Of a DNA stretch of 64,000 nt, positions 1 through 12,169 are shown one piece after another. The position numbers and the translations under genes were made by a program. Below the pieces are notes generated by a model. The model did no database searches, was not told the origin of the DNA, and saw nothing but the letters and a program-made list of their open reading frames with translations. Numbering within the stretch: the first letter of the stretch is position 1; every line of letters begins with the position of its first letter. The DNA is from Ephydatia muelleri (lineage: Eukaryota > Porifera > Demospongiae > Spongillida > Spongillidae): the NCBI GenBank assembly GCA_013339895.1, contig JABACO010000002.1:15800713-15864712 (forward strand). Direction: 5' to 3'.

Positions 1-36
1 CTCGCATATCACTATCTTCCTTATACGGTCACTAAC

Positions 37-3000
37 CATTAGCTACCAGCTGGCCTCCATCGATAGGAGGTTTGGGTGGTGGGCTCTCATTGGAACCATC
101 ATGAGCTGGTGGTGATGAAGGGCATGGAGTATCGTCTCCTGCATGTGATAAACATGAATATTTCAACGCAAGCATTACAGTTCTATTGCGCATACTAGAA
201 ATGTTATAATCAATGTCCTAGGCCCTGTTTTGCGAAAACGATCCCTGATTCCCATATACTCTTGCCCAACATACAAAGTACCACTTCTCATCACTTCACA
301 GTGAATTCATTGTCTTGTCTTGACAACATTGGTAGAGGGCAACTACACACTCTTCTTACAATTCAGATCAATTCATTTTTGAAATAGTGATAATTAAGCA
401 AAGTTTATGCACTCCCTGTTTAATACATCTTTGTCTGCACAAACCATACTCCTAAACGCTAACTACTGCACGAATGTCAAATGATGTATTAAATAACTCC
501 AGTCGGTATTTGAATGCATCTACTATACATATGCAGATAATAAACTTCATTGATTTTCACAACATGAATATCAAGCAGCACAGCTATTCACATGCTTTAA
601 ACTAACCTGTACTTTCCATCCAGTCTTTATAGACATCTGGTATAGGTCCAGTATAAATATCGCTAACTGTGCATTTAAAATATGCAGCCCCTATACCACA
701 CAGCTCAGGTTGGCGCCACAATGCCACATGGTTATCATCATGGTGTTCAGGACATGGAATGGCATCTTGGAACTTTAGGTGTGAATATTGGAGACGGTTA
801 GACACAGCACGAATAGACTGATGGACTACATTCCTGATGATATGTGGAGAGATCTTCCCAGTATTGGGGTGTGTTGGGATATACAGGTATATAGAGAAGT
901 GTGTGAAGAAGTCCACCAAAGTAATGATGGCTACCTCCTGATAGACAAAAGTGACACAATTTCGAAAACAGCAGTGAGGTTTCTGTTCAGTCATGCAGAG
1001 CTTCCAATTTTCTGATTGCAGTAGAGTGGTCACAAGTGAACAGAACACACCATTAGGCGCACAGCCTCCATCAAAGCTGATGCATAGTGGAGACACACAC
1101 TTCTCCTTGTAAGGGATCTCTGCAGCAGGATTATTAGCAATTGGTAATAGTGCAGGCATTAAATACTTAACACCGGTCTTCTCTATGGGAGAAATGATTT
1201 TTAGATACGTTAAAAGTTTCAGAAAGGATTCTAATGGGAAGATCCCATTCTCATCACTGCATTGAAGTGGAATTGACTTCAATATGTCAGCAGAGATATT
1301 ACCATCCATCAATGGGGCAATCTTTTTATTTACAGCTTTGTGCTTCAGCGTGTAGTGATGCTGTACAATTTGAGTGACCTTGTCAAGAAGTACTTGTGGA
1401 TCACAGAAGACCACATCTGGAAGCACGTTTGGGTAGTGAAGGAATATATTATGATTTACAAGGTGCTGCAATGCTGCATCGAACTGACCACTGTGAGATT
1501 TGAAGTAGTTCAACAGGTCAGCCTCCTGTTTACACTGCTCAAGGCTAAGAATTCCTTTAGGATTTGAAGATTCTTTTTGGCTTGCATTCCTGAGTGCAAG
1601 CTCCAGCCCAAACCATGCCATAGGAGTATCTTCACTATCAATATCTTCAATTACTTCCATAATTTGTTTCCTAATCTCTGCAACCATATCTTCATCTTCA
1701 TCAGACAAGCAATCCAACATAGCAATGGGTTGTGTTCCAAATTGAACTACATTTATACCTTGCTGAAAAGTTTTCAAAAATTTGTCTAAATCAGTCACTT
1801 GAAGTTTTTTATCATTGTGATCATTGTGAGTTCCAATCAGCATGATGTTTGGGACCTTCTCGCCCTGTACACTAAAGACTTTTAGACAATGTTCCAGAAT
1901 CTCTTTGTGAGTCAGATATGATTTGTATGATTTTCCAATGCGACCTTTCGAACCATGGTATTCAATTTCAGGCTTTTCATCCAGTCCTTCTGATAAATTG
2001 AACACAAATAGCACAACTGATGTATTTGGTACAAAAACTGGAAGTAGATCATGAAACTCAGGCTGACCACCACTGTCTATGAAATGGATCCATTTACTAG
2101 TCAGAAGCTTTTCTCCACCTTGAAAATTGCCTGATAGCATGAAGAAAAACAGCAACCTATAAAGCAGGTAAACAACTATTAGTACAAGGGTTTACTAAAA
2201 CCCAGGAAAGTTAATGGCAGGTAATCCATGGTCCATTTCAGACTCAGGCATCCATCATGATAAACATATTGGGTAACAATTTGTCACTACATGTATATGG
2301 CTAGAGAATTCCAACACCTGGTACAAGGTGACCCACAATGAAGGAAAAAGATTCACACAAGTAATTATATATTAGTAGACATTGGTCATTAATAGCTCGT
2401 TCAAATCGGAATCAAATTCTAATTACAGCCTGCATGTTCCTTGATCAAAAGGGTATCACCAATGTGTCATGGTTTAGAATCAAAGGCTACACCTTTCACT
2501 GAATTTAGATCATGTTCATAATATGTAAGTGGCCAGTAAGAATTTCATTATATCCAAAGTTCATCTATTTTATACTTGCATGCTGTGTTATAATCTGATT
2601 GAGACCGATGTACATACATGGATGAGTACTTGGCAATGTGGGTTCTTACGAGTATTATAAAGATCTATCAGGTCATGATATTTGAATCCTGCTAGTAATT
2701 CTGTGCCTTAACTGTTTCATGAATAATTTGATCACAATGGCTTAAAAACCGCTTGATAACATGAAACATTTGATACCACAAATATTTGAGTACAATACAA
2801 TACAGTATAAATAATTTAAGTATGGCTAGTAAATCAAGTGCTCAAAAAATCTAATCTTTGATCATTAACTGGAATTAGGTTTTTTATTAGACTACAGTTT
2901 TAGCTAAGTCATTGAAAAGTTCTCTTAATTAGCTGCATTATACATTAAAGCCTGAATTGGGTGGTCACTTAATCTTGAATGAATGGTTTGAAATTAAAAA

Positions 3001-5351
3001 TAGGTTATGTGTGAGGGGAAGGGTGGGGGGGGCAAAATACAAAATGCAAGACACCATCCCCCAACTTTGAAGAGCTCATTGAGAGCATCACAAATATGCT
3101 ATTATTTTTGCAGGGGGGTGTGGGGAAAAAAAGTTATGAGGTGTCAAAGTTTGGGGGGGGGGGGGGGGGTGTCTTTACCTTAAATGAATTTTTGGATGAT
3201 AACATTTTTTTTGCAACATAATGGCAACATCCTACTGTTTGTATAGTGTCCATAGGTTTTCTATGTGTGCAAAGATAGGGTTAAACTCAACTATCTGCCT
3301 ATAAGCGCGATTCTGTATTATTATTTGTATGGAAATTAGTGAGGGGCCTACGTATCACGTGATTGAGGCTAACTTGCAAAACCACACGCTTTCATCATGA
3401 AATAACTATTTGCGATCGTTGCAATGCACAGCTTCAAATACCGCTGATAGACGAGCTCAATCTATGCCAGCACCAACAATCCAAGAGTTGTAAAGCGGTT
3501 GCTGCTAAGGTAAAAGCTAGCGCTAGTCAGCCAAGAATAACTACGTTGTTAAGACACGTGTTTGCAAGTCCAGCTGCAAGAAATGCTACAGCAGCTGCTG
3601 TGCAACCCATAACGTAATGTGCAACCAACCTAGTGAAGGGATCCACAAAAGCAACTATGAATATTAAATCTTCCTGCCCTCTTGCTTACAAGATGTCCTA
3701 CAGATCTGCAGAGAAAGGATCAAATGCCAATCCATGTACTAACAGACCAATACCGTGTCCAACCTGTTCCGTATCTGATGTACCTAATGCGTATGTCTGG
3801 AGCTACCACTGGGTAGACCATATGCAGATAGCACATTCTTCCCAGCAAGTTTCAGCTGAGAAGATAAACAAGTTTGCAATAAGCAAAGATGAATACATGG
3901 GGGTTCTGGGCCAGGAGCTTACTGCAAAGAAGCTGAAGGAGGAATTCTTGCTCCTGAAGACGGATATGCTAATGGTAGCCTCGGATCTCTTTGTTTTGGA
4001 GCAAGTTAATGCGAGAGGAATGGGAATAACTACCTAACTATTTATAAGCGCAAGGTGGCAATGTGTAGTATAATGTATCTATGCAAATTTGTGCGCGTTA
4101 TTATTATTATTAATAGAGGTGCGGTCAATCGTTGATTACGTAATGGTTTTAAGGGGCGTGGTCAAAAATGGGCGTTTTCGTAGGCGGATGGGGGGTGGGG
4201 GTGACCTGGACCTTGATTTTAAGATGGTGTCTATAACTTTTTTTGCGCCCCCCCCCCCTTGGTTATGCGATTCATTAATTGGATCACGATGGCTTAAAAA
4301 CCGCTTGATAGCTTGAAACATCTGATATCACGAATAGTTGAGAACAGTATATATATTAACAATCTTCATGGATTTAGTTCATCAATTTGTTCATTAGCAT
4401 TATACATTACAGCTATAATTCGGTGGTCACATAATCTTGAATATATGGTTTAAAATTTTTAATAAATTGGTCATAAGATATTTTTTGTGCCTTAAATATT
4501 TTTTACTTTATAGTTAAGTTGTATACATATTTTATGTCACTATTCCCAAGTTATTATTATAATTGAACGTGACATGTAATTAGCAAGCTGATTCTATTTA
4601 GGACACCATTTAAGTAACAATTGTTTTTAGAGTAAATATTATTACAATGTCACATGGATGTAAGTATTCAAGCATTATATGTATTAATTTTTATATGCAA
4701 AATATAGAATCACTAAAGAATGTATAAGAATAACCAATCGTATCACAGCTCATGTAGCACTGATTCATTTCTAACTTTACTATAGCACATTAGTTTCTAT
4801 TCCAAGAGGACATCACAGTAATTCAAACTGCTGCATACCTTTGGCGTATGTAATAGCATTAATCAATTTGTTGGAAATGGAGTCCTCCTGAGATTCTGCT
4901 GGCCCAAGTATTTGAGCTGATTCTATCATCTTGTCTTTGTCCTGCCCCACTAAATTAACTGCATTTTGGTCTACTGCAGATTCAAGGTTAGCAACTTTAG
5001 TTTCAACATTATCATGGGATTGTTTTCTCTTTGGAACTCCACTATTTATAAGTTCACCAATCATGGTGATCAATTCTTCGTCACTATGGACCACATGCCA
5101 TGAACCATCTTCTTTCAATTTGGCACGTGAAATGCCAACTGGTCGTGATACAATTGGTTGTGATAAGGAAATTGCTACAGCAGGTTTTTCTGCTACTCCT
5201 GTACTCTCACGCTGCTTGGGAAGTTTCATATTTAAAATACGGTGCTTGATCGAAGTCTTTCCAACTCCTGCAGCTCCAACTATAAGGCACTTGACAACTT
5301 TACGTTCAATATACCCATATTGCATAGCATCAGCATACAATTTCTTTGAAT
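37..5351 (-). CDS. Roc-COR (ROCO-type) GTPase gene, partial at 3' end
   Basis: Three exons join in frame: 5351-4839, 2130-607 and 102-nt exon 138-37, with introns in phase 1. The first holds a P-loop, GAAGVGKTS, followed by RESTGV, a stretch typical of invertebrate Roc proteins as I recall them. The second begins with the switch-II motif DSGGQPEF and has THND in the base-recognition position (Roc domains such as LRRK2 use THxD). After it comes a COR-like region (DVVFCDPQVLLDKV, then SFLKLLTYLKIISPIEKTG, then KYLMPALLP). The third exon is a Pro/Ser linker (NESPPPKPP) that elsewhere in this window precedes a Death-like exon, so a C-terminal Death domain probably lies beyond base 1. ROCO proteins are GTP-switched signalling scaffolds. 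The Death-like exon at 6121-6407 lies upstream but cannot be joined in frame by an obvious donor, so the 5' end is unresolved. Confidence 0.8.
2715..3000. repeat. Direct repeat copy A inside the Roc-COR intron
   Basis: About 280 bases recur, diverged, at 4265-4465 in the same orientation. Both share 'atggcttaaaaaccgcttga' near the start and 'ggtggtcac..aatcttgaa' near the end. The pair brackets a segment with G- or C-rich runs and zinc-finger-like reading frames. It may be a transposon insertion with long direct repeats or an old tandem duplication of intron sequence. Confidence 0.6.
3363..4037 (+). pseudogene. Transposon-derived zinc-finger fragment in the Roc-COR intron
   Basis: Two adjacent plus-strand frames, 3363-3617 and 3633-4037, read ICDRCNAQL...LCQH..SKSC and CPTCSVSDVPNAYVWSYHWVDHM..AH. 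These are Cys2...His/Cys pairs like the C2H2-type fingers found at the ends of large transposase polyproteins. A frame break separates them, and no catalytic domain is present. The segment lies antisense within the minus-strand Roc-COR intron and between two direct repeats. I cannot assign a superfamily. A decayed mobile-element remnant is the most economical reading. Confidence 0.4.
4265..4465. repeat. Direct repeat copy B inside the Roc-COR intron
   Basis: This is the second copy of the repeat at 2715-3000, shorter and AT-rich, in the same orientation. It follows a C-run at about 4246-4258. The rest of the intron (4466-4838) is AT-rich and I see no further gene in it. Confidence 0.55.
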
Positions 5352-5424
5352 CTAGGGTAAGGAAAATGTTTATAGTTATGCGAATGTAAATTTATAATGA
5401 AATTACAATAATCATGATCTGGGA

Positions 5425-5592
5425 TCATTGCAGCAAAAAGGGACCTAGTGCACACTTTTTCAAGATTTCAATTTTTATTAATATTCTAGATGTCTGAAAA
5501 ATGTCCTCTATACAATTCTTATACACTGAGAATCAAACTATCTGTCATGGAGTTGTAAGGCACAGAATTTTTATTCACAGTCCAGATGAGAA
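5425..5592. repeat. Dispersed MITE-like repeat, 'GGGACCTAG' family
   Basis: The stretch 'aaaaagggacctagtgca' followed by 'tttttcaagatttcaa', 'gtcctctataca' and 'tggagttgtaag' recurs at 41205-41340. Related pieces occur at 53675-53700 and 54765-54975 (partly inverted). The copies share the terminus GGGATCGTTTC(C)GCAAAAAGGGACCTAG. No coding sequence is visible. It is interpreted as a non-autonomous element family. Confidence 0.55.
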
Positions 5593-6125
5593 GTGCCGCA
5601 ATTTTTAGGGTTCGCGAACTATTACAGACGATTCGTGAAGAATTTTGCAGCCATTGCTGGACCACTTCAGCATCTCACTGAGAAGAATACCACTTTTGAA
5701 TGGACCATAGAGTGTCAGCATGCCTTTCATAAATTGCGTGCATGTTTGGTCTCTTCCCCTGTCCTTTCCTACCCAGACTATAGTAGGAGATTCGTGCTGG
5801 ACACGGATGCCAGTGATACTGGCATCGGAGCTGTTCTGTCGCAGATGAAGGATGATGGCTCTGAAGTGGTTACTGCATATGCCAGTCACTCATTGAGCCA
5901 ACCTGAGAGGCGATATTGCGTGATCGTGGAATTTGTTCACCACTACTTGCTGGGAAGGGAGTTTACTCTCAGAACTGACCACAACTCACTGGTCTGGGGG
6001 CGGAATTTTAAAGAGCCTGAAGGTCAGCTGGTCCGCTGGCTGCAGAAACTAGAAGAGTACAACTTCACAATAGTTCATTGCCGGGGTTGCACAGCAATGC
6101 GGACGCATTGTCACGCATACCTTGG
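5593..6125 (+). mobile_element. Ty3/gypsy reverse transcriptase-RNase H fragment (dead)
   Basis: The frame begins FLGFANYYRRF, the motif at the end of the gypsy reverse transcriptase palm/thumb. It runs into RNase H with DTDASDTGIGAVLSQ and LRTDHNSLVW. The usual TEKELLA-type stretch after RRYC is missing, so RNase H has an internal deletion. Near 6095 a frameshift moves the conserved NADALSRIP to another frame. Gag, protease, the N-terminal half of RT and integrase are absent. The fragment is antisense to the Roc-COR/Death gene, and its right end abuts the Death-like exon at 6121. It is non-functional. Confidence 0.85.
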
Positions 6126-6407
6126 CCTTGTAGACAGTGTGGGAGGAGCAACCATAAGATTTTTAGCCAGCTTCACCAAACTCTCCTTATCTACTGGTTC
6201 CTGTTTCTGAATCGCCTCGGCAAGTTTTATATATGATGCCTTCAAATCTTGACGCAGCCATTGGATGAACATCTCTCGCTTCTGTGCAATGACGTCGGAA
6301 CTGTTATTTTTTCTAATGGTAGTGAGGGTGTTTTGCGAGATGCCTAGCTCAATTCCAACACTGTTCCAATCCGTTAGGGGCAAGTTGTGGATGTACCTCA
6401 GCTCCAC
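6121..6407 (-). CDS. Death-like domain exon upstream of the Roc-COR exons
   Basis: The minus-strand translation shows a six-helix Death-like pattern: DWNSVGIELGI, then IRKNN, KREMFIQWLRQD, ASYIKLAEAIQK and SLVKLAKNL. It is closest to the truncated exon at 27608-27825. A splice acceptor (..atataag) lies just before VELRYIH. The 3' side is uncertain. The paralogue ends with CTTG|gt, but the equivalent bases here are changed. The only strong donor (ccaag|gtatgc) falls within the antisense gypsy fragment and gives the wrong phase for the P-loop exon at 5351. The exon may be damaged or may use an unseen intermediate exon. Death domains mediate homotypic signalling interactions. Confidence 0.65.
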
Positions 6408-6429
6408 CTTATATAGAATCTCGTTCTTA

Positions 6430-7530
6430 GTGATTTAAAAAAATACGAGAGCAGTACAATAATACAAATAATATAGGCAATCTTGCAATTTGGAGTATCA
6501 CCATTACCATACACGCAGCCTCCGTAATATGTACACATATGATGTACTGTTATATTGCATTTCTCACGCTCTTTCTAGCTATGCTAATTTTGTCACTTTA
6601 CTCGCCCGCTTGCATATAATCCATCGAAGACCGATAGACATGTACGTACATGTACAGCATGCCACTTGTTGAACAGTGCCGTTTTGAGGAGCGACAGGTC
6701 AGCACTTTCCGCCATTTCATTTTTCTCCTTTGTTTCATCACAGCATTAGGATTTTTGTGCGATGATGAAATGAACTTGATTTTACTTCCAGAGGTGCCAT
6801 TTCATTAAAAAAGATGTAAAAAACATTAGCCAGTGAAGATATTAATCGCACTGAAATGCCATGCCGTGACATAACTTTATAGTTTGTATCGAAATAGAAT
6901 AACTTCTTGACACTTACTATGCACTTCCATAGCAAACAAATTCAAGTGAAACGTTGTTTCCTGTTGGGAATCGATTCCTCGTCCTGAAGTCCAAATTCAT
7001 TATGGTTGCCAGTCCTTAAGTAGAAACTCGACAGGTGGTTGTCATTGTTACGTTTAGTGTTAGGGCAAGACTACCGGGTACGATGGATGAAGAGTGTGCT
7101 AGCGAGCCTAAGTGGTACCATGAAGACGCCGACTCCAAGCGAGCTACCAATAGTCTAGCAAGCCACCGTTATTGAAAGGCAATAAACAATGGACTGGGGA
7201 CCAGGAGAAATACCGTGCGTGCTGCCAAAATTCTGGGGCTCCAATCAGATTACAGGCAGCATGTAGTCATGTGGTTATGGTTATTGGTTACCTTGCTCCA
7301 TTGAAACGTGAACCATTAGCTCGTGCCCCGCGTAAAATTGAAATCACTAACTAAATAGTTTCCTAGCAACGCCTACCCTTGAAAAAATCTGTTCATGTGG
7401 TCTACTGATCTCTCGAAATGACAGTACATATATGTAGGGCAAGCAGTGACACAGTTGAGTACATGCCTTCAGAGACAGTTCTCACCAGCGGGGGTGGAAA
7501 TTGAGTGGCAGCGTTGACTGCATACAGTGC
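6430..7530. other. No gene recognised
   Basis: Short open frames of 60-65 codons are present without recognisable domains. I see no repeat or RNA gene. The region could hold the 5' exon and promoter of the Roc-COR gene, but nothing in the sequence fixes a start. Confidence 0.4.
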
Positions 7531-7534
7531 AGCA

Positions 7535-8160
7535 AAAGAAGACAGAATCTGACTGAGTTTGCTGGATGGTTGCGTATGTTAGCAGATAAAGCATTCCCTT
7601 CCTGGAAGGCAAAATAAAGACTCAAAATGGCCCGTAATCCGCTTATTAATGGTTTGCTCTTCGAGCTGAAACTTATGCAGGAGGGGCCCGACACCTTGGA
7701 TAACGCAGTCACCCTTGCATGTCAGTTGGAGTCGATAGAGTCAGCCCAGCGCACGCTACAGACAGCAAAACAGATGGCAATTCCTTCGGAGGATACTTCT
7801 GGAGGCACTAATGCTGCAACAGCAAGTGGTAAAAGCTACCAGGAATTAGCCGCGCAGGTGACATCATTGATGCAGCGCTTAGACAGTCTCCTAAAAAAGG
7901 AACATGGTTCTAAGTACTCAAGAAGGGCTAATTGTTGGAACTATGGAAATCCAAGACATGTGCATGTCGAAATTGTCCACAGCGACGCTCTGGTCACACT
8001 GACAGGTTAGCGAAGCATACATCCGGGGTCGCGTGCAAGCTTACCCTAAAAGGTGCTGTGGAAGGCTTCACAGCTCACATGTTAGTTGATACAGGCTCAT
8101 CAGTGACCCTTCTTCACGAAAAGGTCTGGAAAGCAGCAGTTCATGGCCTGGTTCAAAAGA
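7535..8160 (+). mobile_element. Ty3/gypsy gag-protease fragment (dead)
   Basis: The translation from about 7555 gives TEFAGWLRMLADKAFPSW, an in-frame stop, then RNPLINGL and DTLDNAVTLACQLES, all typical of gypsy Gag. A CCHC knuckle is split by a frameshift: CWNYGNPRHV is in one frame and CRNCPQ in the next. It is followed by LVDTGSSVTLLHEKVW, the DTG active site of an aspartic protease. It lies downstream of the RT fragment at 5593, the reverse of a normal gypsy order, so the two are separate insertions or rearranged pieces. No LTRs were seen. Confidence 0.75.
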
Positions 8161-8728
8161 ACAAATCAATAGCGACAGGACCCCTCTACATGCATACCAA
8201 ATGTGATACGATTTGAACGCTCCTACCTAAAGATGTAGAGGTTTAAAACCTGATGGGGTATCGGACCTCATAACGTCAGCACTATGATTGTGCAAGGCAC
8301 CAAAATACACTTGCTGTAGGACGAAGTATTGAAAATAGGAAGTTGCTAGAGTTAACCCGTCGTAAGCTACAGCAATTTGAGTTTTATGCTATAAACATAA
8401 TGTAAATCCAAGGGTCATTATCTTGTAGAACATTCCAATTATAATTATAATTATAATTATAACAGTTATATAAATGCACCGCGCTTGAATCCCTATAACT
8501 TCCGAACGGTTAAGGCTATCGGCATCCCATTTTGAACACTTCATACTACACCATTTCTCTGTGTAGAAATATACTTGGTGTCTTGCACAAGCACAGTGCC
8601 GATGTTACGAGGTCTGATACCCCATGGGGTTCAAAACCTCCATAACTTTCAGGTAGGAGCCTTCAAATCGTATCAAATTCGGTGTATAGGTAGAGGGGTC
8701 CTGTTGTTATTAATACGTTCTGTTCATT
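8158..8728. mobile_element. Inverted-repeat element of about 570 bases
   Basis: The left arm (about 8158-8300, including 'aggacccctctacatgca', 'gatacgatttgaa' and 'tggggtatcggacct') is the reverse complement of the right arm (about 8575-8728, including 'aggtctgataccccat' and 'ttcaaatcgtatc'), with divergence. An AT-rich centre contains an (aattat)n palindrome near 8438-8462. Its right half is related, in the same orientation, to 30838-31110. There is no coding capacity. It is a foldback or MITE-type element. Confidence 0.65.
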
Positions 8729-8765
8729 AATTTATACTTCATCCATTACAGAGATACAGCTGCAA

Positions 8766-9107
8766 GCTGTGCAACGTTAATGCACATTTCCAGCTTGATT
8801 CACACAATTACTGCATGCAACCTGCGCTCTGTTCTCCCATTCCACAACAAATTTTGATAACTTCTTTGTTCCGCCCATTCTCCACCCTAGCTATAAACTA
8901 AGCTAGCCTCTCGGATAATCGTTTATTTTGCCTCACCCAGGCAGTGAGTTTATGTGGGTAAAAAGAAGAGGACTTCCCAAGACGATCGTACCAAATGAAC
9001 GAATGGACCTGGGAAATCCAATGGTTGCAGTAATCTTGCACCTCCCATGGCAGTATTCAAAATGGCGCGCGTAAGGCTATTTGCTACGTACTAGCATAAT
9101 CCTCTAG
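8766..9107. other. No gene recognised
   Basis: This is unique-looking sequence with no open frame or motif that I recognise. Confidence 0.35.
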
Positions 9108-10093
9108 TCGTGTATAAAGCTTTCCAATTTGCCATAATCCTTGCTAAAATTCTTGTCTTATTCCTGCCTCGCCTACTCGGCTACGATTGCCGGGTTGTTA
9201 TTTCTTTACAGCTCACACATAGTGCATGAACATGCATGCATGCGCTCGTGCTTGCTCACACTTGTGCACACGCTTGTATTGTTGCACACATGGACCTGTA
9301 CATCATCGTGATGGCATAATGTGGCATTCAATAAACCTGTTGATACTGATGGTACACACACTGACATATATTTTGACATGCACATGCATTTTATTAAACT
9401 GCACTGTTGTGCATGATTGTATAGGCCACTGATTTGATGTACCAACTCTCTGTGTATTTTGCATGTATCCTCTGTACCAGTATTCCTTTTGACAACTACT
9501 CTTTGTGCATGTTGAGTTCCCATATAACTGGTCCTTCGTAGATGACATAGAGCCCTCACTTGAGACCGTACATAGGTGCGTGTAGCTACATGCAGTGTAC
9601 ACCATAGGATTGGCCCTCTTTACATGCATCATGAATTGGTCCTTTGTACAGTCCTTATAGATTGGTCCTTTGAACATACATCATGTTCCCATAGGATTGG
9701 TCCTTTGAACATACAACTTGTCAGGATTGGTGCTCTAACGGTACATCTACAGTGTACACTTGCCCAACACTGTATACACATGGCAAAGAATAGAACTATA
9801 TTCACCACAACATGCGTAAGGCACGTACGCACTCACATAATCTTTATTTGGCCAGTGAACAAGTGTGTAATAAAGCTTTCCTATTTGGCATAACCCTTGC
9901 TCAACTTCTCATTATTCGGTATGTCTCTCCAACTAAGCTATGTGGCTTATGTACCAGTTGCCATCAGTCTCTATTTGCCCACACAGCTGACACAGAGTAC
10001 ATGAACATGCCTCATGCTGGTTCATACACCCTTATGTATGTGTAGTATGCATTCAGTGATTGAGCCTTTGCCATTCTTGAGCATGCAATACTT

Positions 10094-10158
<65 letters not shown>

Positions 10159-10960
10159 ACTTTTGCACTAAGTCTGTTACACATGTGGCTAAACATTACA
10201 ACACTTGCTAATAATGATGGTACACCCACATGCATTCGAGTGTAAGGGCCGTCCCTCAGAATGTTGTTCTCAGCATGTGCATCCTATTCAATTTAACAGC
10301 TTAAGTGACCACTGATTTTATCTACCTATTGAGGATTTCTGTGCTTCTCTTTATCATTGCATGCATTCTGCTAGCATTGTAAAATGATTCCCTTTGACAT
10401 TTCAGTTTTCATCTGACTGGTGCTCTGTATATAACATAGAGCCCTCCCTTGCAAAACGACTACACTCTACGTAGGTACAAGTACCGGTACATGTAGCTAT
10501 ACATGTAGTGTCCCATAGGATTGTTTCTCTGTAGGCCTACATACATTGCACAGTTGCAAGCACACACATATACATATAGCAAAGGATAACACTATCCGTA
10601 CTTCAGGCCTTTTCCCTACGTGGAAATGTGTAATAAAGCTATTCTATTAACATTCTTGCTCACTGTATGCACCCCTTGCAGTGACTACTGTCTCTTGTTT
10701 TCACCTCACACAGAGTACATGAGCATGCCCTCATGCTGGCTCTCGCACTCGTATGCACGTGCACATGTACCTGTATAAACTCTTATTGCATCAATCTATT
10801 CCGTTGAACAGCTTATTGCAGGTATTCTTGCACACAACACATACCGCGGCCGGATTGAAGCGGGTAGTAAACATGTGCTTAATTATGGGTGCGCTTTTTG
10901 TGTACTACATGTAGTGTTGTGTGTGAGATATGGGGGTGTTGTCATGTACCATGGTATAGG
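9108..10960. repeat. Diverged tandem repeat, unit about 0.76-0.89 kb, roughly 2.5 copies
   Basis: Landmarks recur in the same order. 'taaagctttccaatttgcca' near 9113 recurs as 'taaagctttcctatttggca' near 9871 and 'taaagctattctatt' near 10632. 'acatagagccctc' occurs near 9544 and 10434. 'cacagagtacatgaacatgc' near 9988 matches a weaker version near 9215 and another near 10714. Spacing is 758 and 761 for the first landmark, and larger where a CA microsatellite intervenes. The open frames here are Cys/His/Thr-rich by-products of CA/TG sequence, so I call no gene. Confidence 0.6.
10096..10158. repeat. (CA)n microsatellite
   Basis: An uninterrupted CA dinucleotide run of about 60 bases lies within the tandem repeat block. 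Confidence 0.95.
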
Positions 10961-11039
10961 AGAGGCTGTTGGGTAGAGAAGCGGAGGGGTGGGGGGGCTG
11001 TTTAAGAGCAGACCTTGGTATGGGAGCAGCTGTGTTGGC

Positions 11040-12150
11040 ATCCAGGTAAACCTCCAGATTAGTGGTTTTGTACTACATAAACTTTACCATGGATGCAGGA
11101 CCTTACGATTTATGTTAGATAAGGATATAACACAGTCCAGTCTGGCAGATCTCCCATACACGTATTCCAAAGGCAAGAAAGCTCAACTTTATAATATAAA
11201 AGACACATCATTTGAGAGCCTGAAAAAGTGCTGAAAAACGGTTGAATTGCTTCTTGTATAATTTGCGTGTCGAAACACTAATCAACCGGGTGCTCTGTCA
11301 ATTGAGTGCTCCACTTATGCACAAAGTCAAAACTGGTGTTCAAAACATGTATATGAAGTGTACATGTATATCGCCAAGAATTTCTGTTATGGAGTGACTG
11401 TGACTGTCTGACCTTTTTATTTGCTGTTGTGTTCAGGTGGAGTTCTTATCTAGCCACACCTGCAACTGTAAGGTCTGCACCCATGGTAAGTTTACATAAT
11501 GTACACTTGCCACTGCAATTCAGGGAACATTCTTGTGGGTTGCCTCAGAAGACGAAGTGGATCATTTTAAAAAAAAAACATCAAACTCTTACGAGATTGG
11601 ACCCAGGGAGTGCACAAGTCCAAGGGCACCATCGTTTGAAGGTCTGACAGAGGCTTTATAGTTTTAAGAGTGTGCTAGATATGGGGTGTTCACAAGTGAT
11701 GTGCATTTGTGTTTGTCTGTTGGAGGTACTGTGGAGGCCATTGAGAAGACACCTTGGAGAAATAACTATGCCTAGTAGGGGGAGAGGCTGTTTGAGAACC
11801 AACCTTGAAGCTGTTAGTACAACTCCAAATTACATCAGCAGTTTACCAAGGGTGCAGACCTTACAATTTCTGTTAGATAATGATATACATGTACTCCCAT
11901 ACATGCTAAACTTTTCACTTGAGAGCCTGAAAACAGTAAAACGGTTGGTTGTGCAAATCCACCCAGGTGCACTGTGCTGTTAATTCTGCCAATTGAGCGT
12001 TCCATATGTGCATAAAGTCTAAACTGATGTTCAAAACATGTATGTGTATATATCCAAGAATGGCGCCCTTCCTGCCACAAAGGAGCAACCGTATTTGCTG
12101 CATGCCTAAGCTGCAGATGGAGTTCTTATCTAGCCACACACAAAGCAACC
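11040..12150. repeat. Tandem duplication, unit about 0.7-0.78 kb, two diverged copies
   Basis: 'ctccagattagtggttttgtac..ttagataaggatata..tttgagagcctgaaaa' near 11050-11230 recurs near 11824-11940. 'gtgttcaaaacatgtat' near 11335 recurs near 12029. 'tggagttcttatctagccaca' near 11440 recurs near 12119. No protein domain is visible in either copy, and each frame is broken in the other copy. Confidence 0.6.
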
Positions 12151-12169
12151 TGAGCCCAGATCAAAGATA

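Noticed and set aside
5593-8160. A single gypsy element spanning both fragments
   Set aside because: The RT/RNase H fragment lies before the gag/protease fragment in the same orientation, the reverse of gypsy order, and no LTRs were seen; they are treated as separate fossils.
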